Shown in pieces: positions 12,001-20,507 of a stretch of DNA of 64,000 bases. Numbering within the stretch: the stretch's first letter is position 1; each line of letters starts with the position of its first letter. Position numbers and translations under genes: made by a program. The stretch is from positions 1 through 64,000 of the forward strand of contig NZ_BSYI01000009.1 of the NCBI RefSeq assembly GCF_030270585.1, in the 5' to 3' direction. Source of the stretch: Paralimibaculum aggregatum. Its GTDB lineage: Bacteria; Pseudomonadota; Alphaproteobacteria; Rhodobacterales; Rhodobacteraceae. Under the pieces are notes generated by a model. That model searched no databases and had not been told where the DNA came from. It saw only the letters and a list, made by a program, of their open reading frames with translations.

Positions 12001-12773
12001 TCAAGTCCACCGAGAACGACATCCTGATCCAGATCAAGAACCGGACGGATGCGGCGGAGAGCAAGCGCAAGCAGACCGTGACCAATGCCGAGGAGCGCGA
12101 GGGCTACGAGGAGGCGATCACGGAGCTGGAGGCGCTCGAGCAGGAGGTTGCCGAGATCGCCCGGATGTTGGGCAGCACCGACAAGATCAAGGCGGCCAAG
12201 ATGTACAGCGCCGTCGGCATCGGCGACCTGACCACGGTGAGCGACAAGCTGCCCACCCTCAACGCCTTCCTCGAGAAGCTAGAGGAGAAGGCGAAGGGGC
12301 TGAAGGCGGCGGAGATCGAGGCCCGGCTCGAGGCCTCGCTGAAGGCGATCGACGAGAAGCTGGAGAAGGCGCTCGAGGAGGCGGCGGAGGAATCCGAGAA
12401 GCCGGGCATCCGCACCGCGCACGAGAAGCAGAAGACCGATCTGCGGAACGCGGTCAACGATGTCGACAGCTCCCTGCAGCAGATCTCCAACATGTTCGAC
12501 GCCTCCAACCTGACCTCGGTCGCCCGCAAGATCGACCAGGCGATCAAGGACAAGGACAGCGAGACGGGCACCAAGGCGACCCGCATCACCCTGCGCGAGG
12601 AGGCGCTGGCCGAGCTCCGCTGGGTGCGGACGCTGACCGACGAGCACCCCGTCGTGAAGCTCTATGCCACCAACCCCTTCGACCAGGGCGTCGCGCTGAA
12701 CTATCTGGCGAGCGCCTTCCACCAGGTCGAGGTCGCCATCCTGGGCTGCGTGAGCCCGAAAGAGTCCAAGTGA
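9048..12773 (+). CDS. giant coiled-coil protein, second gene of the unknown operon
   Basis: A 1241-residue, extremely charged protein without recognisable catalytic motifs. Most of its length is long amphipathic helix rich in Glu, Lys, Asp and Leu, with stretches such as TEIDKLGKAVTAQQTKIDEL that look like continuous coiled coil. Breaks occur at a Pro-rich spot (AAPPPPPKLDEVYRR, about residue 480) and at a strand-rich patch (KRVEVSSDRVMKVPDGTDEE, about residue 615). There is no signal peptide and no transmembrane segment. A GGAG sequence lies about nine bases before the ATG. It lies between genes A (47 bp upstream) and C (24 bp downstream), so the three are almost certainly co-transcribed. 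SMC/Rad50-type ATPases are excluded because I see no Walker A motif. Confidence 0.8.
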   Translation: MPFDDLTKTQRDFIVKYFKTGKRYKKNKKAQFNEDLKYATFEVYNRINMFKLRIDKIKEDHPHLSVQVLYEKLATISSFADATLENNKRNMKENMEVPDFSRVQSMLNEFSREISDYLTRMRELEGTLKGDKLSAADEALKRCDEYHEAAYETFREARREMETAAQEDITALETEIAKFDQLEDVIRKAIMTAIGTEGEDPSVDLETFEELVYGKPDLFVERGDVFVAEVIRLMQKRIGNYTREMTSNERYKNLPVVKREAERGRQVTAEIDKLGKAVTAQQTKIDELRNEFKEASPGDKEKIRQQILAKEAHLDDLKSRLAQCERYQETGAERAKRIIETERRLDTQSTLADKIAELLEDEFPAKIEEFDNRLEDESLSIVVLDNDRDVLARNAELLRQVETSLAREIISERVFPEETKLTEISSDQAALLTKMLANARKLVEEGRLDYASVVHFEVSRLWQFFVMQRRMGLPAAPPPPPKLDEVYRRELEVQEARARNFWAQGAPEASVLIGGCGDIRESIEQIVSTHDSVNPATERDYADVKSALSDLKEALDDITIPEREKSDEAKLAVAVSAKVTNKLVEMFNCKEIEVTEEDLEAGKFFEKNWRGKRVEVSSDRVMKVPDGTDEEGNPKFKYQLIDIKSGLVGGEEVLRRDEKHVPRDMMVFLKQRAESLAMMAETSAEGCEDAMKKYAEETEKLLDEIAEKGPDCYKRIDEIVKWCDNAMTSNPISKYLTNDYGEKKTDYDNFKKEYPKKLPTEAKADAEKQLRAIVKLQKDAEALRQTYKTVHATAMRIHWELSAVFDELSGESNSLGSGMEALIDGGIDRLLVKLKTEYQDSTDPEIIRRISEVEQLIKKSKGEFKTHKIPKNHIDGTWRKELLAAFRKLDSKTQPGIEAAETELEKLKQAMAKFETSLDTAGSATGEDLLKLVESFGSRISDVSTSSIEQAEAKKKMNKMRSQLKSDIKKLKAEVRKKSEKGWIFKSTENDILIQIKNRTDAAESKRKQTVTNAEEREGYEEAITELEALEQEVAEIARMLGSTDKIKAAKMYSAVGIGDLTTVSDKLPTLNAFLEKLEEKAKGLKAAEIEARLEASLKAIDEKLEKALEEAAEESEKPGIRTAHEKQKTDLRNAVNDVDSSLQQISNMFDASNLTSVARKIDQAIKDKDSETGTKATRITLREEALAELRWVRTLTDEHPVVKLYATNPFDQGVALNYLASAFHQVEVAILGCVSPKESK

Positions 12774-12797
12774 CGCCGCTGATCCGGGAGCAGAAAC

Positions 12798-15700
12798 ATG
12801 GCTGAACTGACCGAATTCGAGATCGACTGGATCGAGAAGGCTGCCAAGAAGAAGATCACCGTGGTGTCGATGGACAAGGCCGAGCGCAAGCTCGAGCAGA
12901 AGCTGTCGGTGCTCAACGAGCTGATCGACACCCGGCTCGAGGATGCCCGCGGGCAGATCGACGCGGCGCAGCAATTCTCCGTCGAGCAGCGCTCGAGCAG
13001 CGATTTCCTCAACGCGCTCTGGGCCAAGATGGGCAAGAAGGGCGGCAAGATCACCGAGATCAAGTGGCGCGCCGAGGATTCCGATCTCGGCTTTGCGGGC
13101 TACGAGACCACCGAGGACATCGAGGTCGACACGGTGAACGACCTGGTGCGGATCAACGAGGTGCCGGAGGAGACGCTGGACGCGCTGGCCGACAGCTTCG
13201 CCAAGATCCTCGAGATCTCGAAGCAGATGGCGCGGGAGATCGACGAGGACGGCGAGCGGCTGTTCACCGACGACGAGATCCGCCGCGAGCTCTGGACGCC
13301 GCTGGTGCGCGACGGGCTGATCCCCGAGAACATGGTGCCGGACAAGTTCTCCGACCATGCCATCGCCTTCAAGGGCGCGGCGGAGATCTACCAGTCGAAG
13401 ATCAACGAGTTCTCCAAGAAGTCGACCGGCAAGGAGGGGCTGCTGCGCGGCCTCGAGATCGCCGCCGACACGGCCTCGCTGCTCGGCACCATCGGCTCCA
13501 GCGCGGTGACGATCCACCAGGCCGGCGACATGGCGCAGATCAACCAGGAGCTGAACGAGCAGTCCTCCACCGATACCTCGGGCATGACGCCGGAGCAGGT
13601 CAAGGAGCACGACAAGGTCACCGCCAATCTCAAGGCCGAGCAGTCGCGGATGCAGAACATCCAGAAGGCTGCCGATATCGGCGCGGCCAGCCTCACCGGC
13701 GTGCTCGAGATCGCCAAGGAAGGCGTCAAGGCGACCGAGGACAAGGAGAAGCAGGGCCGCTGGAACGCCCTGGTCGACAAGTCGCTCTCGGTGCTCGGCT
13801 CGATCGCCGCCTCGGCGGTGGACCCGATCACCCGGGCGCATGTCGGCCATGACAGCGTCGGCGACGGTTCGGCGAAATCGGCGCTGGCCACCTCCGCGGC
13901 GATCAAGGCGGGCATCACCGGCGGCATCGCCGCGGTCCGGCTCGGCCCGGCGCTGATCGCGGTCGCGATCGAGAAGGACGAGCAGAAGCGGATCAAGCTG
14001 ATCGAGGACTGCGTCAACCGATTTGCCGATGCGGTGGGCCAGGCGATCAAGGCGGTCGCCACCGACTATGCCACCACCGACAAGGGCAAGCAGGGCAATC
14101 TCGAGATCGTCGCGAGCGTCGCCACCGCCAGCATCAAGGCGCTGGGCAAGGGCCCGGCGATCATGAAGGCGCTGGACGAGGGCAACTACAAGAAGGCGGC
14201 GATCCTGCTGGGCGGCGGCGTGCTCGAGGGCACGATGATGGGCGTCGCCGGCGCGATCTCCGACGCCTCGAAGCGCAACGTGACCAAGGAGGAGTACTAC
14301 TCCGCGAGCTTCGAGGAGAAGCTCACCATGGAGATCGAGGGCAGCGAGACCACGGAGCTCAAGCGCGACCAGCTCACCGCGGCGCTGACCGAGACCAGCC
14401 AGTCCAAGATCGACACCATGGCCCAGAGCCTCGCCGATGCGGTCGACTCGCTCAGCACCAAGCCCGACAACGAGGCCGCGGCGGAGTTCCAGGAGAAGCT
14501 CGCCAAGCAGCTCGCCGAGAAGACCCAGAAGGATGCCGAGGAGGCGATCGAGAAGGAGTTCGGCGATCCCGAGGCCGTCAAGGCGATGTTCGACGAGTTC
14601 GAGACCACGATGGTCGGCTACGAGGATCTCTACAAGGACGCGGTGCCGGATACCGAGCTCGCCGGCAAGCCGCCGGACGAGGTCGAGCGCTCGCTCGCCG
14701 CGGTCGACCGCGCCATCGCCAAGACCGCGGAGCTGCGCGCCAAGGCCGAGCTGATCAACGGGCTCTCGGGCAGCGCGGCGGGCATCGTCGCCGCCTTCGT
14801 GCCCGGCGGCGGCGCGGTGGTGGCGGCGCAGAAGGTGCTCTACGACATCTACTGCCTCAGCCAGGCGGTGCAGGCGCACAACAAGTGGTGCGAGAGCATG
14901 GAGCTCGCCTTCCGCGCCAGCAGCGCCTATGGCCCGGCGATCGAGAAGACCATGAAGAACGCCCGCATCACGCTGGCCTACAACAGCGTGAAGATGGTGC
15001 TCGACGCCTTCAAGTGCGGCTCCGAGATCGGCCGCTGCTTCGATCCGACCGGGGCGGCCACGGTGGCCTCGGCGGTGGCCTCGATTTCCGCCGCCTTCCA
15101 CGACTACTGCCACAAGATGCACAAGCAGGCCGAGATCACCTTCGGCTGGAAGGCCTACAAGAAGGCGCGGGAGAACCCGGGCAACCGCAAGGCGGCGCGC
15201 AAGGCGCTGCGGATGAACTCCACCCTGGCCAAGTGCTGCATCGCCTATGGCGCGGTGATGGAGGGCGACGCCGCGGCCAAGGACGCGATCAAGCGCTGCG
15301 GCATCTCGCCGGCGATGCTGGCCAGCGACACCGATGTCTGCAAGCGGCTCGTCTCCTTCCTCGAGAACGAGCTCAGCGACGACCCGGTGGTGATGCATGT
15401 CGAGAAGCAGGCGAAGAACTGGGCGCCGGGCAAGCCGATGCTGACCCCGATCTCCTGGTTCGAGATCAAGGCGGCGGCGCTGACGACGGCGGTGCCGGCG
15501 CTCAGCCCGGTCGCGGCCAAGACCCCGGCGATCGACCGGCTGCTGGCCGATCTCGACAAGCTCTGGGAGGGCAAGAAGTCCTACACGATCTGGAAGAACG
15601 ACTGGAAGGACGCGCTCTACAAGACCAAGGTCAAGGAGGTGATGGACACGCTCGAGGAAGGCGCGAAGCCGACCCGCGAGCAGGTGCGCGGGTGCAAGCT

Positions 15701-15902
15701 CGCCGCCGAGCAGGAGACCGAGCGGGAGGCCGCGCGCAAGGCCGGGCGGACGATCGAGCTGCTGAACCAGATCAGCCAGCAGTTCGAGGCCTATCGCCCG
15801 GTGCAGGTCAGCGGCCTGCCGCATGAGGACATGGTGGACATCGCCAAGACCTATGTCGCGCTCTGCCGGCTCAACACCAACGCCGCCACGGTCGACGCCT
15901 GA
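12798..15902 (+). CDS. large helical protein with hydrophobic patches, third gene of the unknown operon
   Basis: A 1034-residue protein I do not recognise. Residues 1-220 are charged helix. Between about 355 and 480 there are alanine/glycine-rich hydrophobic helices (AIKAGITGGIAAVRLGPALI and AILLGGGVLEGTMMGVAGAI). A second hydrophobic block at about 655-690 contains GIVAAFVPGGGAVVAAQKVL. The C-terminal third carries several cysteines (for example LAKCCIAYGAVME) absent from the first two proteins. Start ATG 12798 has GGGAG seven bases upstream, 24 bp after gene B. The hydrophobic patches could be buried helices or membrane-inserting segments; without a signal peptide the protein is probably made in the cytoplasm. 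The gene ends just before a strong hairpin shared with the convergent RND gene. Confidence 0.8.
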   Translation: MAELTEFEIDWIEKAAKKKITVVSMDKAERKLEQKLSVLNELIDTRLEDARGQIDAAQQFSVEQRSSSDFLNALWAKMGKKGGKITEIKWRAEDSDLGFAGYETTEDIEVDTVNDLVRINEVPEETLDALADSFAKILEISKQMAREIDEDGERLFTDDEIRRELWTPLVRDGLIPENMVPDKFSDHAIAFKGAAEIYQSKINEFSKKSTGKEGLLRGLEIAADTASLLGTIGSSAVTIHQAGDMAQINQELNEQSSTDTSGMTPEQVKEHDKVTANLKAEQSRMQNIQKAADIGAASLTGVLEIAKEGVKATEDKEKQGRWNALVDKSLSVLGSIAASAVDPITRAHVGHDSVGDGSAKSALATSAAIKAGITGGIAAVRLGPALIAVAIEKDEQKRIKLIEDCVNRFADAVGQAIKAVATDYATTDKGKQGNLEIVASVATASIKALGKGPAIMKALDEGNYKKAAILLGGGVLEGTMMGVAGAISDASKRNVTKEEYYSASFEEKLTMEIEGSETTELKRDQLTAALTETSQSKIDTMAQSLADAVDSLSTKPDNEAAAEFQEKLAKQLAEKTQKDAEEAIEKEFGDPEAVKAMFDEFETTMVGYEDLYKDAVPDTELAGKPPDEVERSLAAVDRAIAKTAELRAKAELINGLSGSAAGIVAAFVPGGGAVVAAQKVLYDIYCLSQAVQAHNKWCESMELAFRASSAYGPAIEKTMKNARITLAYNSVKMVLDAFKCGSEIGRCFDPTGAATVASAVASISAAFHDYCHKMHKQAEITFGWKAYKKARENPGNRKAARKALRMNSTLAKCCIAYGAVMEGDAAAKDAIKRCGISPAMLASDTDVCKRLVSFLENELSDDPVVMHVEKQAKNWAPGKPMLTPISWFEIKAAALTTAVPALSPVAAKTPAIDRLLADLDKLWEGKKSYTIWKNDWKDALYKTKVKEVMDTLEEGAKPTREQVRGCKLAAEQETEREAARKAGRTIELLNQISQQFEAYRPVQVSGLPHEDMVDIAKTYVALCRLNTNAATVDA

Positions 15903-15910
15903 GGCCCGGC

Positions 15911-15937
15911 CCGGCCCCGGCGGCGAGCCGGGGCCGG
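15911..15937. terminator. hairpin between convergent genes (likely bidirectional terminator)
   Basis: A perfect 11-bp stem (CCGGCCCCGGC / GCCGGGGCCGG) with a 5-nt GGCGA loop lies between the stop of the third unknown gene and the stop of the RND permease. No T tract follows, so termination by this hairpin alone is an inference. Confidence 0.55.
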
Positions 15938-15950
15938 CAGCCGGCGGGGC

Positions 15951-18900
15951 TCACTCCGCCGGCTGCGACATCCCCCCTGAGATACCGGCCGGCGGCCGCG
16001 AACTGGCCGCCAGCAGCTCCCGGTCGAGCTCGGCCCCGGCCGCCGCGCGCGGGCGCGACAGGGGCGCGATCAGGGCATAGCAGGCCGGCGCCAGGAACAG
16101 CGTGAACAGCGCCGCCAGCCCGAGCCCGCCGAACACCACCCAGCCGATCGCGGCGCGCGCCTCGGCGCCGGCGCCGCTGCCGATGATCAGCGGCAGCCCG
16201 GCCAGCACCGTGGAGGCCAGCGTCATCACGATCGGGCGCAGCCGCGCCCGCGCCGCCTCCGCCGCCGCCCGGCGCACGTCGAGCCCGCGGTCGCGCAGCT
16301 GGTCGGCGAACTCGACCAGCAGGATGCCGTTCTTGGCGACGATGCCGATCAGCATCAGCGCGCCGATCTGGCTGTAGATGTTGACCGAGGTGCCGGTGAG
16401 CCAGAGCGCGTAGATCGCGGCGCAGACCGCGAAGGGCACGGTGAGGATCACCACGAGGGCGCTGGTGATGCTCTCGAACTGCGCCACCAGCACGAGGAAC
16501 ACCACGGCGATGGCGATGATGTAGGTGGCGGCGACCTCGGCCGAGGTCTCCTCCAGCGTCGCCGCCTCGCCGAGCAGCAGCAGCGAGACATCGTCGGGCA
16601 GCGCCTCGCGGGCCAGCGCGCGCACCGCCTCGACCGCGCCGGAGAGCGCGAGGTCCGGCGCCACCGCGGCGTCGATCTCGATGGCGCGGCGCTGGGCATG
16701 GCGGTCGAGCTCGGCGGCCACCCCCTCCTCGGAGAAGGTGATGAGCTGGGTCAGCGGCACCAGCCTGCCGGCCTCGGAGCGGACATAGAGGTTGAGCAGG
16801 TCCGAGGGGTCGCGCACCGCCCCGGCCGCCGATTGCAGCACGATCGGCACCGCCTGGTCCTCGACCGTGAGCTCGGCGATCTCGTCCTCGTCGATCAGCG
16901 CGCGCAGGGTCGCCGAGAGCTCGGTCATCGGCACGTTGAGATCGGCGGCGCGGCGCCGGTCTATGGCGATCGAGAGCTGCGGCTGCGTCGCCTGATACTG
17001 CACGCGGATCTCCGAGAGGCCCGGGATCTGCGCCATCCGCGCGGCGAAATCGTCGGTCACCTCGGCGATCCGGGGATAGCTCGGGCCAAGCAGGGCGATC
17101 TCCAGCCCGCCATCGTTGGAGCTGAGCCCGAGGCTGTTGCCGCCGATCACCCGCGCCTGGGCGCCGGCGAGGTCGCGCAGCATCGGCCGCAGCTCGGCCT
17201 CGATCGCCTGCTGCGAGAGGCTCCGCTCCTCCCAGGGCACCAGCCGCGCGCCGACCTCGCCGCGGTTGAGATCGTAGCGCCCGGTGATCGAGTAGAGCCC
17301 TTCGGCGATGCCGGCCTCGACCCAGGGGCGGAACAGCTCCTCCACCGCCACCACCTGCCGATCAGTATAGTCGAGCCCGGTGCCGTCCGGCCCCTGCAGC
17401 CGCACGGTGACCCGGCCGCGGTCCTCCGAGGGCACCAGCTCCTCGCCGAGCTCGCCATAGACCGAGCCCGCCGCCGCCGCCAGCAGCCCCGCCGCCACCA
17501 GCGTGACCAGCGGCATCGCCAGCGCCGGGCGCAGCGCGAAGGCATAGAGCGCGCCGAGCCCGCGGGCGATCCGCCCCGGCCCGCGGCCGGCCAGGTCGGG
17601 GATCCGCGCCGCCATCATCGGGCACAGCGTCAGCGCCACGAAGGAGGACAGCGCCACCGTCACCGCCAGCACATAGCCGAACTCGGTGAACAGCCGCCCC
17701 GCGGTGCTCGGCAGGAACGAGATCGGGATGAACACCGCGACCAGCGTGACCGTGGTGGCGATCACCGCGAAGAACACCTCGCGCGTGCCGATCACCGCCG
17801 CCGCCTTCGGCCCCAGCCCCTCGCTGCGCCGGCGCTGGATGTTCTCCAGCACCACGATGGTGTCGTCGACCACGAGGCCGGTGGCCAGCACCAGCGCCAG
17901 CAGGGTGATCAGGTTGACCGAGAAGCCGAGCAGCCAGATCGCCGCCAGCGAGCCGGTGAGCGCCACCGGGATCGCCACCGCCGGGATCATCGTCGCCGAG
18001 AAGCGGCCGAGGAAGGCCCAGATCACCGCCACGACGATGGCCAGCGCCAGCGCCAGCGAGACCAGCACCTCGGACACCGCGCTGCGGATGAACACCGCCT
18101 CGTCGGAGACCGTCTGGAAGCGCAGGTCCGGGAACCGCGTGCGCAGGGTCTCGATCTTGCGCGCCACCGCGGCGGAGATCTCCACGGTGTTGGACTTGGC
18201 CTGCCGCACGATGCCGAGATTGAGCACCAGCCGCCCGTCGAGCCGCGAGACGCTCTCTGCGGTGGCCGGCGCGAAATAGACATCGGCGACATCGCCGAGG
18301 CGCACCGGGTCGCGCACGATCAGCCGCTCGATGGCGTCGGGCTCGGTGACGGTGGCATCCGCCCGCACCAGCACCTCGAGCTGGTCGGCCGCGAAGCTGC
18401 CGACCGGGACGTCGAACTGCGCCGCCTCGAGCACCTCGGCGACATCGCCGATCGAGAGCCCGAAGGCCGAGAGCCGCTCGGGCCGCACCGCCACCCGCAG
18501 CACCCGCTCGCGGTCGCCGAAGACGGAGACCTCGGAGACCCCGTCCACCGCGATCAGCTCGGGGATCACCTCGTCCTCGACCTGCCGGGTCAGCGCGTCG
18601 ATGGCGGCGCGCGCGCTCCAGACCGCGATCGAGATGATCGGCCGGGCGTCCTGCTCCGACTTGACGACGAAGAGATCCTCGACGCCGTCCGGCAGGCGCG
18701 GCACCACGCGGCTCACCGCCTCGCGCACGTCGTTGGCCGCGGTAGCGAGGTCCTGGTCCGGGCGGAACTCGACGCGCAGCCGGAAATTGCCCTCCTCGGA
18801 GGAGGACTGCACCGAGACCACGCCGTTGACCCGCGCCACCGCGGCCTCGACCTCGGAGGTCACCTCGGAATCCACCGTGGTCGGCGAGGCGCCGGAATAG

Positions 18901-19070
18901 TTGGCCCTGACCGAGACGATCGGCCGGTCGACATTGGGCAGCTCGCGCACCTCGACGCCGAACAGCGCGGCGACGCCGGCGACGATGATCAGGATGTTCA
19001 TCACCGCCGCGAGGAAGGGCCGGCGGACGCTCAGCCCCGGCAGCCCGGTGCCGCCTTCACGTGCATCCAT
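15951..19070 (-). CDS. RND-family efflux permease (AcrB/MexF/HAE1-like)
   Basis: A 1039-residue inner-membrane proton/drug antiporter. It has the usual N-terminal helix, a periplasmic repeat opening NVDRPIVSVRANYSGASPTT, and the transmembrane-4 proton-relay pair in LATGLVVDDTIVVLEN (about Asp401-402). The second half repeats the architecture (SINIYSQIG-type helix with GIVAKNGILLVEF). Length is normal for the family. It starts 3 bp after the stop of the adaptor gene, so both form one operon, and it converges on the unknown operon through a hairpin. No outer-membrane channel gene is present locally, so a TolC-like partner is presumably encoded elsewhere. Only about five lysines occur in the whole protein, a useful contrast to the lysine-rich operon next door. 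Confidence 0.93.
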   Translation of the reverse strand: MDAREGGTGLPGLSVRRPFLAAVMNILIIVAGVAALFGVEVRELPNVDRPIVSVRANYSGASPTTVDSEVTSEVEAAVARVNGVVSVQSSSEEGNFRLRVEFRPDQDLATAANDVREAVSRVVPRLPDGVEDLFVVKSEQDARPIISIAVWSARAAIDALTRQVEDEVIPELIAVDGVSEVSVFGDRERVLRVAVRPERLSAFGLSIGDVAEVLEAAQFDVPVGSFAADQLEVLVRADATVTEPDAIERLIVRDPVRLGDVADVYFAPATAESVSRLDGRLVLNLGIVRQAKSNTVEISAAVARKIETLRTRFPDLRFQTVSDEAVFIRSAVSEVLVSLALALAIVVAVIWAFLGRFSATMIPAVAIPVALTGSLAAIWLLGFSVNLITLLALVLATGLVVDDTIVVLENIQRRRSEGLGPKAAAVIGTREVFFAVIATTVTLVAVFIPISFLPSTAGRLFTEFGYVLAVTVALSSFVALTLCPMMAARIPDLAGRGPGRIARGLGALYAFALRPALAMPLVTLVAAGLLAAAAGSVYGELGEELVPSEDRGRVTVRLQGPDGTGLDYTDRQVVAVEELFRPWVEAGIAEGLYSITGRYDLNRGEVGARLVPWEERSLSQQAIEAELRPMLRDLAGAQARVIGGNSLGLSSNDGGLEIALLGPSYPRIAEVTDDFAARMAQIPGLSEIRVQYQATQPQLSIAIDRRRAADLNVPMTELSATLRALIDEDEIAELTVEDQAVPIVLQSAAGAVRDPSDLLNLYVRSEAGRLVPLTQLITFSEEGVAAELDRHAQRRAIEIDAAVAPDLALSGAVEAVRALAREALPDDVSLLLLGEAATLEETSAEVAATYIIAIAVVFLVLVAQFESITSALVVILTVPFAVCAAIYALWLTGTSVNIYSQIGALMLIGIVAKNGILLVEFADQLRDRGLDVRRAAAEAARARLRPIVMTLASTVLAGLPLIIGSGAGAEARAAIGWVVFGGLGLAALFTLFLAPACYALIAPLSRPRAAAGAELDRELLAASSRPPAGISGGMSQPAE

Positions 19071-19073
19071 GGC

Positions 19074-20165
19074 TCAGCTCCCCGCGCCGGCGGCATCGGG
19101 CCCGATCACCCGCACCGTCTTGCCGGGGGCGAGGCGCTGGGTGCCCTCGATCACCACCCGGTCGCCCTCGGCCAGCGCGCCCTCGACCAGCACCTCGCCG
19201 GCGCGGCGGCGCACGAGGTCGATCTCGACCCGCTCCACCCGGTCGCCGGAGACCCGCCAGACATGCAGCGAGCCGCTGGAGAACTGCACCGCCAGCTCCG
19301 GCACCAGCGGATAGGTCTCGCCGGGCAGCGACATCCCGATCGAGAACGAGGCGCCGGGGCGCAGCAGGTCGGCCTCGTTGGGGATCGCGACGCGCAGCGT
19401 GGTGGTGCGGGTGGTCACGTCGACCCGGCTGTCGATGGCCACCACATGGCCTTCGAAGGCGCGCTTCGGATGGGCCGGGGTGCGCGCGGTTACCGGCATG
19501 CCGGCGCTGACCCGGGCCTGCAGCGCCTCGGGCAGCGGGAACTCGACCAGCACGGTGCTGCGGTCGTCGAAGCTGGCGATCGCGATGTCGGTGGTGATGC
19601 GGTCGCCGACCTCGACCTCGGGCAGGCCGGAGACGCCGTCGAAGGGCGCGCGCAGCAGCCGGTCGGAGAGCGCCTCCTCGGCGCGGGCCAGCTCGATCTC
19701 GGCGACCTCGGCGGCGGTCGCAACCTCGTCGAGCCGGGCATCGGCGGCGGCGCCGCTGCTCTGCAGCCGGGTATAGCGCTGGCGCACCCGCTTCGCCTCG
19801 GCCAGCCGGGCCTCGGCCAGCGCCCTGGCGAGCCGCTCCTCGCTGTCGTCGAGGCGCAGCAGCACGTCGCCCGCGGCAAAGCGGCGGCCGGGCTCCAGCG
19901 CCATCTCGATGATCTTGCCCGCGGCCTCGGCCTTCAGCGTCACCGAGCGCTCGGCGCGGCCGGAGCCGACCACCTCGACCTCGAGATCATCGCGCGCGAG
20001 GCGCACCGGCGCGACGATCACCGGCACCCCCTCGGGGGCGCGGCGCGCCGCGGCCGGCGGCTCCGCGGCAGCCAGATCGAGGCGGGTCAGCACCATGTCG
20101 CGCTCGACCCAGAGCCAGATCGCCCCGATGACGAGCAGCCCGGAAATCAATAACTGCCTCAGCAT
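19074..20165 (-). CDS. RND efflux periplasmic adaptor (HlyD/AcrA family)
   Basis: A 363-residue membrane-fusion protein. It has an N-terminal anchor (residues about 4-20, LISGLLVIGAIWLWV), lipoyl halves bracketing a helical hairpin (GKIIEMALEPGRRFAAGDVL followed by a charged helix), and a beta-barrel ending in VVIEGTQRLAPGKTVRV. It links the permease to an outer-membrane channel. Start ATG 20165 has GGAGGGG about 11 bases upstream. The stop lies 3 bp before the permease start. It is divergent from the ABC-ATPase gene across a 342-bp gap that presumably contains both promoters. Confidence 0.9.
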   Translation of the reverse strand: MLRQLLISGLLVIGAIWLWVERDMVLTRLDLAAAEPPAAARRAPEGVPVIVAPVRLARDDLEVEVVGSGRAERSVTLKAEAAGKIIEMALEPGRRFAAGDVLLRLDDSEERLARALAEARLAEAKRVRQRYTRLQSSGAAADARLDEVATAAEVAEIELARAEEALSDRLLRAPFDGVSGLPEVEVGDRITTDIAIASFDDRSTVLVEFPLPEALQARVSAGMPVTARTPAHPKRAFEGHVVAIDSRVDVTTRTTTLRVAIPNEADLLRPGASFSIGMSLPGETYPLVPELAVQFSSGSLHVWRVSGDRVERVEIDLVRRRAGEVLVEGALAEGDRVVIEGTQRLAPGKTVRVIGPDAAGAGS

Positions 20166-20507
20166 GGCTCGAAGACCCCTCCACGCGGACGCGCCGCACC
20201 CGGCGGCGATTGAGTGTCAAGCTAGCATCCCGCTGGCCGAGGTCATAACACACGTTGCGGCGAGGCGTCTCCGTCGGGTTGCGGCGCAGTATTTTTGCAC
20301 GGGGCCGTGAATTTCCGCGGCTGCCCCCGCGGGGTGCCCGGGAAGGCGCCCGGAATGTCGCTCGGAAAGGCGCCCGGGCGGGGCCGCGGCGGCCGGGCGA
20401 TGGTGCCGCTAGGTGCCTTGATCCAGGTCAGGGAACCTGTCCGGCTTGTCACGCACCCTCCGAATTGCTAGCTCAGGGGTAACTTAGAGATAAGCTCAGG
20501 TAAGCGC
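20166..20507. promoter_or_regulatory. divergent promoter region (RND operon / ABC-tat operon)
   Basis: A 342-bp gap without a supported gene. It holds an imperfect palindrome TTGAGTGTCAA at 20210-20220, repeated gcgcccgg-type G+C tracts at about 20345-20385, and two near copies of AGCTCAGG(GG)TAA within 50 bp of the ABC gene start. TTGTCA at 20446 is a possible -35 for the plus-strand genes, but no good -10 is spaced correctly. Any regulator of the efflux pump is not encoded nearby. Confidence 0.35.

Noticed and set aside
9048-12773. SMC/RecN-type chromosome ATPase
   Set aside because: Long coiled coil suggested it, but no Walker A, signature or Walker B motif is present at either end.
8850-15824. 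Two very long minus-strand frames (938 and 1181 codons) antisense to the unknown operon
   Set aside because: Their composition (Leu/Arg/His/Val-rich with no structure) is what antisense of Lys/Glu-rich G+C-ending codons gives. The plus-strand genes have ribosome sites and operon spacing.
16698-20153. A 1151-codon plus-strand frame across the first RND operon
   Set aside because: It is antisense to two clearly identified genes and is Arg/Gln/His-rich.
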